Assembly (NCBI RefSeq): GCF_050624435.1
Contig: NC_134535.1
Location: 125,103,731 to 125,167,730 of the forward strand
Length of the DNA stretch: 64,000 bases
From: Tenrec ecaudatus
Lineage: Eukaryota > Chordata > Mammalia > Afrosoricida > Tenrecidae
Direction: 5' to 3'
Shown: piece after piece, positions 37,401 through 45,479 of the stretch
Layout of the letters: each line of letters begins with the position of its first letter
Numbering within the stretch: the first letter of the stretch is position 1
Program-made: the position numbers and the translations under genes
The notes under the pieces: model-generated
Databases searched by the model: none
Told to the model about the DNA's origin: nothing
The model's input: the letters and a program-made list of their open reading frames with translations, nothing else

Positions 37401-37487
37401 TTTCCCTGTACCTTTCTCTCTGTCCTCCTGTCTTGCAGTTCTGTTTCAAACCAGGCACCACAACCCTCCAACTGGGTCCAGTTCTGA
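24893..37487 (+). CDS. NECAP1: NECAP1, adaptin ear-binding coat-associated protein 1 (8 exons)
   Basis: Joining 24893-24987, 32377-32477, 32636-32740, 34015-34096, 34905-35013, 35098-35281, 37026-37134 and 37439-37487 gives 834 nt: 277 codons and a TGA. All seven introns are GT-AG and all phases agree. The protein opens [20 protein letters not shown], ends SNWVQF, and is close to the 275 residues of human NECAP1. Residues about 5-165 form the PHear domain. About 178-225 is proline-rich ([10 protein letters not shown]). A WGDF motif lies at 254-257 and WVQF at 274-277. NECAP proteins bind the AP-2 alpha and AP-1 gamma ears through WVQF and help assemble clathrin coats, notably at nerve terminals; that is family knowledge. 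[16 protein letters not shown] and the C-terminal motif favour NECAP1 over NECAP2. The start has G at -3 and G at +4. Repeats occupy the introns, but every exon is intact. Confidence 0.97.
25401..25924. other. NECAP1 intron 1, 5' part
   Basis: Transition out of the CpG island. No repeat or alternative exon is recognised. Confidence 0.4.
25925..26015 (-). mobile_element. AfroSINE 3' fragment (intron 1)
   Basis: CAGCGAGTCAATTTTGACTC then CATAGCGACTGCATAGCACAGG is the reverse complement of the SINE tail. Confidence 0.7.
26830..26975 (+). mobile_element. MIR SINE relic (intron 1)
   Basis: 'CTTCACTTGTAAAAACTAGG' followed by 'ATAATCATGCCTTGCAAG' follows the MIR 'CCTCATCTGTAAAATGGG' pattern. Confidence 0.5.
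27145..27580. mobile_element. Non-autonomous TIR DNA transposon with TA flanks (intron 1)
   Basis: TA precedes CGGTTTCCCCAAAAGTAAGA, and the right end reads CTTATTTTCGGGAAACAGAG before TA. The motif CCCGAAAATAAGACCT recurs beneath both ends: at 27168, 27208 and 27225 on the left, and in diverged form at 27490 and 27507. The 436-bp body has no transposase. The TA duplication suggests Tc1/mariner; the family is not named with confidence. Confidence 0.75.
28011..29702 (-). mobile_element. L1 3' UTR copy in NECAP1 intron 1
   Basis: A 15-bp duplication (27996-28010 and 29703-29717, one mismatch; core GTGAAATCTT) flanks the copy. It starts with reversed AATAAAATG... and runs 1.69 kb through the tail without reaching ORF2. 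It lies antisense to NECAP1. A 40-bp tandem duplication lies at 28535-28614. Confidence 0.9.
28535..28634. repeat. 40-bp tandem duplication inside L1 tail
   Basis: Units 28535-28574 and 28575-28614 differ by two bases, and a partial third follows. Each contains ACCCTGACCGGTCATACTG. Confidence 0.9.
29720..30199. other. Intron 1 sequence, unassigned
   Basis: Nothing recognised apart from a T run at 29911-29921. Confidence 0.4.
30200..30402 (+). mobile_element. AfroSINE (intron 1)
   Basis: GACCTGGTGGCATACCGG head, CTCAAGGTCAGCAGTTC B-box region, GCCCTATGGGGTCAC tail. Confidence 0.8.
30403..31224. other. Intron 1 sequence, unassigned
   Basis: Pyrimidine-rich, with no repeat or exon recognised. 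Confidence 0.35.
31225..31500. mobile_element. RTE-related repeat (intron 1)
   Basis: 'CACCAGCAGGGGCACCCATGG', 'AGGTTTCAGTGGAGTTCC' and 'GACCTGGCAGTCTACTTG' also occur near 59690-59760. There they precede an RTE endonuclease region. Confidence 0.55.
32224..32299. mobile_element. Mariner-type palindromic MITE (intron 1)
   Basis: AAAGCTCATGGAAAAATTC and CGCAAGTTTTCTGAAGCCG are the inverted ends. A diverged member of the 17500/19414 family, 77 bp before exon 2. Confidence 0.55.
32377..32477 (+). CDS. NECAP1: NECAP1 exon 2
   Basis: Residues 32-66 ([20 protein letters not shown] onward to EDKVS). Acceptor CTTAG at 32372-32376, donor GTAATC. PHear core strands. Confidence 0.96.
32636..32740 (+). 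CDS. NECAP1: NECAP1 exon 3
   Basis: Residues 66-101, with [19 protein letters not shown] and [14 protein letters not shown]. Acceptor CTCAG, donor GTAAGA. It lies only 158 bp after exon 2. Confidence 0.97.
33140..33352 (+). mobile_element. AfroSINE (intron 3)
   Basis: 'GATGGTCCAGTAGGGTACTTG', 'CTCCTCAGGAGAAAGATAAG' and 'CCCTATAGGGAGGGTCACTG' follow the family order. It ends in a T-rich tail. Confidence 0.75.
33367..33540 (-). mobile_element. AfroSINE (intron 3)
   Basis: Reverse-oriented: CTGCCACTGAGTCACTTGTG at the tail, GCCGGGGCTCC at the head. Confidence 0.7.
33560..33785 (-). mobile_element. AfroSINE (intron 3)
   Basis: CTGCCACTGAGTTCATCTG through GGGTTTGACTCGCTGACCTT to TACCAGCGCTTCTT. 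This is the third AfroSINE in about 650 bp. Confidence 0.7.
34015..34096 (+). CDS. NECAP1: NECAP1 exon 4
   Basis: Residues 101-128 ([20 protein letters not shown], then SLQDHF). Acceptor CACAG, donor GTGAGT. This is the most conserved PHear block. Confidence 0.97.
34905..35013 (+). CDS. NECAP1: NECAP1 exon 5
   Basis: Residues 128-164 ([20 protein letters not shown], then [16 protein letters not shown]). Acceptor TCAAG, donor GTGAGT. End of the PHear domain. Confidence 0.96.
35098..35281 (+). CDS. NECAP1: NECAP1 exon 6
   Basis: Residues 165-226. Begins [13 protein letters not shown] and includes the proline-rich linker [20 protein letters not shown]. Acceptor AACAG, donor GTAAAT. The preceding intron is only 84 bp. 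Confidence 0.97.
35600..35735 (+). mobile_element. MIR SINE (intron 6)
   Basis: 'TCTTGTCTGTGAAATGGAGATG' then 'CACCTAGCACGGTGGGTGG' and 'CATTCAGGAAGTGTTACTG' match the MIR order. Confidence 0.65.
36558..36737 (+). mobile_element. Short L1 3' end (intron 6)
   Basis: AAGATAAATGGAG occurs at 36545-36557 and 36738-36750 (13-bp duplication). The 180-bp insert is the L1 terminus, ending GAGCCCCCAATAAAATG and an A-rich tail. Sense orientation to NECAP1 brings an AATAAA into the intron. Confidence 0.92.
37026..37134 (+). CDS. NECAP1: NECAP1 exon 7
   Basis: Residues 226-262. [17 protein letters not shown] is followed by an Ala/Pro/Ser linker and NDLWGDF, the internal W-x-x-F adaptor motif. Donor GTAATG. 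Confidence 0.96.
37439..37487 (+). CDS. NECAP1: NECAP1 exon 8 (coding part)
   Basis: Residues 262-277, ending QPSNWVQF and TGA. Acceptor TTGCAG. WVQF is the adaptor-ear ligand. Confidence 0.97.
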
Positions 37488-39160
37488 ATGTCATTGGCAA
37501 GGCAGTAAGGACCGGGTTGAAGACTCATGACGACCCGAGGGCACCAATCCGCGAGGGAAGTTAGAAACCCCTTCCCTCCCCAGAACCAAAATCAATGGAC
37601 AATCGTTTTCACAGCTTCTCCATTGCTTCCAAGCGGGCATCGGCCCCTCCCCTTTGTTGTTATTTGCTGTTCAGCCGAGAGAGGATCCTGCCCACCCTGC
37701 TCACTCCCATGATAAGGGAGTCATGGGTCTTGTCATACATGTGGCTGACATACGGGGCTCACAGGCTAAGGTCTATTTGAGGTGGAAGTGACTATTAACA
37801 TCTGTAAAATTCTCTGTCTTAAATTCTTTAACTGAATTATGTCATGACTTCTTTGTGAAACCCCATTTATCAAATTCAGACGAGACAAAAACCTTGAAAC
37901 TTCCTTCTCCAGTGACCCAAGACTCTCAGAGTGGATAGCCTACCCTCAGTGTTTACAGATGAAGAATTTCAATAGGGGAGGTATGGAGGAAGGCCTACTT
38001 CCTGGATCTCTGCCAAGCATCCTTCAGGCTTCCCCTATTTAGTAAACATCCACGGCTTTGTGCAGCCCCATCACCCTCTCGTGTGTTTACGTGTCTTCCT
38101 GCGATCAGAGGGTTATGTTGGTGGCACCTGCACGATTCTTTCCTGTTCATTGAATAGTGCAACACCTGTGACCAGTGGTGTCCCTTGGATGAAGGAGGTT
38201 CAAGGGCTGTGCTCTCCCAGTTAGATGCTAGAGAAGTGTTTGTTTTCTTGCAGCTTCCTGTACTTGCTGCTTCTGAAGCACAGCTTTACTTTGTATTTGC
38301 CCCATTATCAGACTTAGAGTTGGAGAGTTTAGAGTTTTTAACCTCCTCTGTTGAGCAGAGAGGTTGAAAGCACTTAACTCTTGTTTGATGCCCACATTGC
38401 CTTGCTGCCTGGATATCTGAGTCCTTTCCATACACATTTCTCTTCAGCCCTTCAGCTCTTTGTTAGAGTGCTGCTGCTGTGTATTATTGCCGTTGATGTT
38501 TTTCTTTTTTGTATATCGCCATTTATGAAGGAAGTTGGGGTGTCATAGCTTTGTCTGTGACAGGTTTGTCCAAGTGAAAGCTTTGATACTCATCCCCCCG
38601 AGTATCTCAGAAGCAAGTTGCTCTCCTACCACATTCCTTTCCCTGTGCCCACCACTCCTTATCCAGTGCTGTGAAGAGAGTGCCCTTTTCAGAGGAAGGA
38701 CACTGTCCAGTTAGTTGGTCCAGGGGCAACTTTGAGATGTAATTTTTGTCCCCGCCGCGTCCATTTATTTGGATGTGTACACGCTAGTTGAAGGGAATAC
38801 TATCTAGTTTCTTGCTCTCGGATTTCCTTCTTACGTCTTTTCTCTCTTTGGGTCCATACTCTTTCCATTGCCTCCCCCTTCCAGGCAGCTCTACTCTTGC
38901 AGAGCCATGACAGGACATTTTAAAATTCTGATGGAAAACACTACAAAGAAATTCTATGGAATCACTAGTGACTAATTACTGGGAGCCTATTTTCTCAATC
39001 TTCTTCCATGTTGTGTTCTTTGTATTTTCAAGATGATAATATATTATGTATTTGAATTGCTGAAAACAAAAATTGAAAATGAAGTTTAAGATATATGTAT
39101 ATAAAGCATATGATGTATTGGTGCAATAATGGTAATTAAATATGTGGAAAATGGTCGTTC
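37488..39160 (+). other. NECAP1: NECAP1 3' UTR (inferred extent)
   Basis: Follows the TGA directly, without repeats recognised. The most plausible poly(A) signal is ATTAAA at 39135-39140, followed by a T/G-rich stretch (GGTCGTTCCTCTTTT). No AATAAA was found between the stop and this point. The end is an inference from sequence alone. Confidence 0.55.
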
Positions 39161-40084
39161 CTCTTTTATCTTTCATTTTACATACTTGATGAGTCTGTTA
39201 TCTAATTTACTCAACACACCTGGTCCAGTAAGTAGTAAAAGGGCATGTCATATTTTTTCTTTTCAATATGTAGCTTCTCAGAAATTGAGACTAGCTCTTA
39301 GTGCTCAGCGTTCCAAACCCAAAGAGCACCTAATCATCCCTGGGCTGACTTAACGCTCCCCTGTTAGCTAGTTTGGTGCAATTCATTGGCTTTATTAACT
39401 CATACTCATGATCCAGTCGGCCTTCCACATCCCAGAATTCCGCGGACGAAGAGGACCAGTATCAGAGATAGAGACTGAAGCCAGAGTCGAAACTTGGAAA
39501 GCCAGAAAAGATCTTGAAATTCTTGTTTAGTGATCATCGCAAGAGATAGATATGAATAGCAAAAATGCTTTCGTATTTAAAAAGAATCTTATAACAATAA
39601 TACATACTATTCTTGGTAGCGAGCCTGACACACTCTTGGGTCTTACCTTTACCCCCCCCACCCCCCGAGGGCTTAGGGAACATCCCTCCAAAATCAGTAA
39701 TTTCTCATAATTGCTACGGCTGTGAGGCACTATGATAGGAGGGTAACATAGACCTCAGCTTTTTGTTTAGGAGAAGATAGGGAAAAATCACTTTCTGGCT
39801 TAACTTCCCCAATTATGCCTTGGCACCTACCTCTGATGCAGCTGCAGTGTCAGACTTTATTATTCCATTTTCCTTCCTTCTGTTTTCTACCTTTTGACTT
39901 GTCTGTAGCTTCCTTTGTCTCCAATCAGGAAGCTGAACTCTGTTCCTACTCCTCACTACCCCCACCCTCTAACCCATTGCCTATCATGGCTTTCTAATTC
40001 TCTTTTCCTTATACAACGAAGTCTCAAGTATCAGTCCATCTTTAATTTGGTTTTCCCCTTCACTCAAAATATGTGCCAAAGTAC
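39161..40084. other. Unassigned sequence downstream of NECAP1
   Basis: No gene found. Contains a C-rich run at 39651-39666. In human the next gene downstream would be CLEC4A, but no C-type lectin exon was seen. Confidence 0.4.
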
Positions 40085-40600
40085 TAGTTTTTAAAATTGT
40101 TTTGATGTGTGAAAAACTTTTCTTGACATTTTATAATAATGGGCTTACACAATATTTGTCCTTTTGTGCTTGGCTAATTTCATTCAGCATAATATCCTTC
40201 AGGTTCATCCATGTTATGAGATGTTTTGCCGATTTCAGAGTCATTCTTAAAATTAGAGTATTCCATCGTGTTTATGTACCAAAATGTGTTTCTCCATTCT
40301 TCCACTGATGGCCATTTCAGTTGCTTCTGTCTTTTTTGTGCTGTGAATAGAGCTACAATGAACATGGGTATCCATACATCCGAGTCAGTCTTTAAACGAT
40401 TTAAAAACTTGCGCAGAACACCTTCCCTTCTGTCAATATCTGCTTGTGGGAATTCTCATTGTGAAAGATTAGCTTACAGACCATATTTTTACACACACAA
40501 TATGGGCCTTCAAGGCTTGTTTGCCAATGGCTTCCTCCTGTATGATAGTTCTTAAGCAATTACGCTTGTTTTTCACTGCAGTATGTGAACAAGATTGGCA
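40085..40600 (-). mobile_element. Old L1 ORF2 C-terminal fragment
   Basis: The minus frame 40180-40365 reads MFIVALFTAQKRQKQLKWPS then INTMEYSNFKND, the end region of ORF2. This subfamily differs from the long-tailed L1s. Confidence 0.75.
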
Positions 40601-41560
40601 CAGGGGTGCTTACAGAAATACCAGGGGTCGGGGTGGGGGAACAGTTGGCAAACACATAGACGAGTGCCTCATCTGTATAAAAAAAATTCAATATTTGATG
40701 GAAGGTTTGCTTATTTCAATCTAAAAAATGATCTCCATTTTTTGTTTGTTGCCAAATTTGTTACTAGTTAGTAAGCTCCGAATATAAGAGTGATGCCTTC
40801 ATTTTTACGTACCTCGGACTTCACAAACACTTTTTCCTAGCAGGTTCTCCTTAAATACATTTTGAACTAGTAGTAGTATCAGCAGTGACCAGGTGTCTGC
40901 AAGTTGGAGATTCCTCCATTTACTCATTTGAGCTTTTTCTAGCAAAATGAATTCAGGATTCACGATGTGCTTTGTCACCTTCACCAGCTTTGCAGAAAAT
41001 CTCAGGTGGCCACAATATGAAGGTCCCGTAAGCAGACGGAAAGACAAATTGTGCTGTGGTGCACAGATGTGTTGACGTGGGAAAGGGATACTAGGTACTA
41101 TGTAGCACAGATGCTGCTAAAGTTGGTAGCTTAACTTTTAATGATCCAACTGGCTCACATGGCCTTGAACTTGGCTCATGTCTTAGTTCCTTTTTCCACC
41201 TATATATTTTTAAACCATGTGTAATTTCCTCTATACTGTACATGAAGTCAGTACATGTGGTTTATGAATATAGAACTCATACTGAAGCACTTCTCCTCAG
41301 ACACACTCCCAACAGAGAGAAAAAGGAAGAGACGTACATTGATTTGTGGCCGCCAAGGTCCTGGAGAATGTGAGGAAGTTGGGGTGGCCTTCACAGCAAT
41401 TTTATGGTCTGGCATCGCTTTCAAAATCTTTTCAGGGTTGCCATTTTCAGATGTCGAGATACGGATGTTATTAAAGAAAAAAAAATTCTGGCATGCTTGA
41501 ATTACTTGTGTCTGAGTCAGGAGTAACATTGCCAATTGTGATACTGCATTCTATCCATAG
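40601..41560. other. Unassigned intergenic sequence
   Basis: No confident feature. The overlapping frames at 41248-41535 have no recognised domain. Confidence 0.35.
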
Positions 41561-41720
41561 CTTTTATTTTTTAAAAAAAATTCCATTTATTGAAATTTTA
41601 AGGGCTTTATAGACAAAATTCGTGTATCATATAATTCAATGTTTTAAATACATTAATTGTGCGGTCATCACCACAATCAATTCTTGTATCCATGATTAGT
41701 TGCTCCCCGTTTCTCCCCAA
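41561..41720 (-). mobile_element. Old L1 3' UTR fragment
   Basis: 'TTTATTGAAATTTTAAGGGC' followed by 'CACCACAATCAATTCTTG' resembles the region at 50360-50450, the usual opening of an older L1 tail. Confidence 0.45.
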
Positions 41721-41724
41721 CCGC

Positions 41725-41815
41725 CTCACTCACTGACATCGAGTTGATGCTGCTGCACAGCGACCCTGAGAGGACTTGGTAGAACTGCCCCTGTGAGTTT
41801 CTGAGGCTGTGGTTG
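41725..41815 (-). mobile_element. AfroSINE fragment
   Basis: CTCACTGACATCGAGTTGATG then CAGCGACCCTGAGAGGAC is the reversed tail. Confidence 0.7.
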
Positions 41816-42504
41816 TTTGTTTAATTGTATAGTTGTTATTTTTTTGTATAGTTGTTGTTTAATTGTATAGTTCCTTTAAACAAAGAAATAATTTGGAGTG
41901 ATCTATTTACATTCTTTTCGAATTTTCATTTTCACTGGCCAAATATATTTCACATAATAATCAACATGTACTTAACTTGATCAGCATTATAAACCTGCCA
42001 TAACATAGGGTTTTGGGTCCTCCCTGTGTACTCCTTTCAAAGACTATGATTCTCAGTGCTGTTTTACTGTGAGGTATTATCACTCAGGTAGCAGACTGCA
42101 GTGAAACGGTCACCAGCCTTTTCCCATCCTCTGAATAACTCCACCACAATTAACGTACCTTGTGAAATTTTAAAAACATTTCATTGTTTCTTTTCATATT
42201 CATTAGTTGCAGGTATGGTAAACCAAGTCAAATACAGTTCGCGTCTCCCAAACCTTCAACTTACTACATGCCCTCAAGTTGCGCTTTACTGTCCTTCACA
42301 TTCTGGCACAGCTACTCGCTTTTGCCTCCTTAAAAACGAAACAAAACACGCAACAACCCACAAAAACCTATTACCAATCACTCTGTTTCTCCTTTTCAGC
42401 CCATGCTGAGACTTTCCACTCAGTTTTTAAGGTGGTTTCGTTCAGTAGTCTAGAATATACTAAGTCATTTCATCTACTTCCACCACCCCAAAATGCTACA
42501 CTTT
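41816..42504. other. Unassigned intergenic sequence
   Basis: AT-rich; no gene or clear repeat. Confidence 0.35.
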
Positions 42505-43158
42505 AATCACTGTAATATTCTTTATTGGCTCAAAACCAGTATGGCTTGGTTTCACTTGGTAAAATAAATATGATTTAAAAATTTATGGGTATATATATAT
42601 GTGTGCATGTACACACACATTTTAAATAGACGAAAAATACTTTCAGAACATGTTGATTTGAAAAGGCATCAAGTAAAAAAAGTAAAAGCAAATACTAAAT
42701 GCTACTTCACAAAAGCATTTAAATGATTTGGCAGGTTAAATGAGTGAAAAGCGAGGAATATGCGGTGAAAAATGAACTAATATAAAGCATTCCAGATGAT
42801 AAAATGGAAAACCTGTAAGGGTTTTATGGTTTGTTTTCCAAGGAAGTTACAACTCAATATAAATTTTGAAATACCACAAAGTATATCTGTATAGTTCATG
42901 TAAATTTTAGATGCCAATGTTATCTCAAATTCTGCATGTAAGATTTCTGAAAGAGATACTGGTAAAATTCCAATATTTGAAAAAGTCAAATTTTGGTCAA
43001 ATATTGTAAATAGCACAATTGGTTGGTATTGCAAAGTCATGACAAATCCACAATCAGGCGAAAACCCATTTTATGCATGTTTCCTTTATCCAAAGATACC
43101 AGGCTTGCATGTGCTAAATAAACCAAGAAAATTGTGTTCTTAAAACAAACAAAAATAC
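42505..43158 (-). pseudogene. Possible continuation of NET1 pseudogene 3' UTR
   Basis: This stretch directly abuts the pogo element that separates it from the NET1 pseudogene. On the minus strand it is AT-rich and non-repetitive, with an AATAAA near 42520. If the pogo inserted into the retrocopy, this would be its 3' UTR. That is inference; I cannot confirm it without the NET1 mRNA. Confidence 0.3.
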
Positions 43159-43160
43159 TA

Positions 43161-45276
43161 CCGTATATACTCGAATATAAGCCGACCCAAGTGTAAACTG
43201 AGGCACCTAATTATTACCTGGGAAACGAGAAACACTGACTGACTCGAGTATAAGCCTAGGGTGGAAAAGACATCAATGGGGTAATAAAAGGACAAGTCAC
43301 TTAACATTAGTAAACCAGCAACATTAGTAAAACAGTAAGTGGAAAATAGGTTCAATAAAAACAATAAGGTATCAACAATGATACCTTAAGAGTACTATTC
43401 CCTGAGCTCAATCAACAACCAAGCTAAAATGTAAAGAGTTAAAATCCTTCAAAACTGGATTCCTCATCATCATCCGTATCCCAATGCAGAGCTTCAGCTG
43501 GTGTGAGGTCATCATAGACGCTGTCCTCACTGAGATCGCGTCATCACCATCACTGCTGTCATTTTCATACAAAGCACAGTCTTCACTGCCATCCATAGCA
43601 TTACTAATACTACATTTCTGGAAGGCACGTCGCACCATGTCTTCTGGAATGTCTTCCCATGCATCCCGAACCCACTTTGCTATTAACTCTATGTCAGGCT
43701 TCATGAGATATCCTCCTTTTGTTAGTCGGGCGTGACCAGATGACATCCATTCATGCCACATCCTTCGCACATGGTCTTTAAAAGGCTTATTCAAAGATAC
43801 ATCCTGAGGCTGCAGTACAGATGTAAGCCCACCTGGAATAACGGCTAAAGTAACTTGACTAGATTTTGCCAATTTTTTTATGTCATCCGATAGATGGGCT
43901 CTGAACATATTCCAAACAAGTAACGATGGCTTTTTCTTTAAGGCTGCTCCTGGTCTTCGGTTCCAAATTTCTTCCAGCCATTTTTTTGTGCTGTCTTCAT
44001 CTATCCAGTCTTTAACATGTGCATGCACAGTAATTCTTGGTGGGAAATTGATCTTTTTAGGCAAGGTTTTTTTTTTAAAAATAATGACAGGACTCAGCTT
44101 AGTTCCATTAGCCAAACATGATAGAACAACTGTAAAGTGTTTTTTTCATTTCCTGTGGTTTTGAGAAAAATGTGTTTTTTTTTCTCCTAAACTTGCCACA
44201 GTTCTGTTGCTTGGAAGATCAAAAGTCATGGCAGTTTCTTCCATATTCCCAATATCTGCCAGGTCATAATTATAAATCCTTCTTTGTATTATAATAAATG
44301 ACTGGAATGGCATACTTTTTTCTTCAAGGTCTTGTAGCAATTTCTGGGAAATCTTTGTTCCTTGTCTCAAACATAGTAGACCAAACCTATTCATGAAGCA
44401 GGTACACCATCCTGCTGACATAGCAAATTTTTCAATGTCTGGTGCTTTATATTTGTCATCCTTAGCCATTTGTAGAGCACATATGCGGATTCCCATGCAT
44501 GTTACGCAGTAACCATTTTGACGACACTCCATAACCCATTTATGCAATTCATTCTCTAGAGTCCCATAAAAAGACGTTAAACCACGATGAGCTTTTGGAA
44601 TCTGTTCCAAGTCAGCCTTCATTTTCTGCCACTCCCTCACTTGCTTTTTGTCAACACAGAATTCCCTACTTGCAATACTGTTAATGCTCTCTTCTGCTCT
44701 TGACACAACCTTCATTTTGAAACCAGCCTCATATGACTGGCGTTTTGGTTTTGGTTCAAGAGTATTCATTTCTAATAGGATAAAAAACCAAGACTTTGAA
44801 AAAGAACTTTTATGGTAATGTCCCCCCTCCCCCGCCCCATGATTTGTTAGCTGGGAGGAGGGGGGGCAGTCCATGCGGGCGGGGGATGCAGGATGTGAAT
44901 TAACACAGAGACCATAGGGGAGCGATGAAGCACAGCCACTGACACATTCTTACCAGTTCAGCTGCTGGTGTAAGTGAATCACTACAGGTGCTTCTGCGAA
45001 TTGGAGCCTTCCACGTCATAGGACGGCTCTGATTAGTTAGAGGTGAGTAAACAAACATTCAAAGCCCTGCAGTGTTGGTGGGGCTTTGAATTGAACAGCA
45101 GAGAAACGGCAATAACCTGCAAGATAACGGGCACTCGTCCCGTTACCTGGGGGAGTGGGGGCCCAGCGAGATGTTACACCTCGCTGGGGTACCACTCACC
45201 TGTGTATAAGCCAAACCCCAGTTTTTCAGCACAAAAAATGTGCTGAAAAACTTGGCTTATACATGAGTATATATGG
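43161..45276 (-). mobile_element. Pogo-like (Tc1/mariner) DNA transposon, 2.1 kb
   Basis: Bounded by TA dinucleotides (43159-43160 and 45277-45278). The left end is CCGTATATACTCGAATATAA; the right end read inward is CCATATATACTCATGTATAA, so the terminal inverted repeats are about 25 bp. A perfect 13-bp hairpin with an AAAAA loop lies at 45221-45251, just inside the right end. The transposase is on the minus strand (43408-44769). A 114-bp derivative with the same ends lies at 63071-63184. Near-complete length implies relatively recent activity. Confidence 0.88.
43408..44769 (-). pseudogene. Pogo-like DDE transposase (decayed)
   Basis: The likely start is MNTLEPKPKRQSYEAGFKMK at 44769. The N-terminal half has a helix-turn-helix DNA-binding segment (about residues 8-45) and a CENP-B-like second region (YCVTCMGIRICALQMAKD). 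The DDE domain follows, with HFTVVLSC, PVIIFKKKTLPK and VIPGGLTSVLQPQDVSLNKP. The first half ends at a TGA at 44146. Both halves are in the same frame, but the 44150-44190 stretch reads correctly only in another frame, so two compensating 1-nt indels in A-runs (9 A and 7 A) look likely. Catalytic residues are also altered: NMEET where the family has D, and VWNMFRAH where it has D. It cannot be an active transposase. Confidence 0.85.
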
Positions 45277-45479
45277 TAATTTACGTGTATGTCTTTAGCT
45301 GCCATTAAAACTAACAAAAATTAAACTAAAAAATTAAAGCTAACAAAAACCTGAAAACATGGAGAATATTAATTTGGGTACAAAGTAATCCCTATAATAC
45401 TTCCACACTCATAAGGAAAACAAAAACAACTGTACACATGTATAAATACAGTGTCCTCATCAGTGAACACAGAGCTTTC

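Noticed and set aside
24893-37487. NECAP2 rather than NECAP1
   Set aside because: The N-terminal [16 protein letters not shown], the [14 protein letters not shown] linker and the SNWVQF end fit NECAP1 better.
40226-40555. 109-residue plus-strand frame
   Set aside because: It is antisense to an old L1 ORF2 fragment.
41248-41535. 95-residue minus frame with overlapping plus frame as a transposase relic
   Set aside because: No motif could be matched; left as unassigned.
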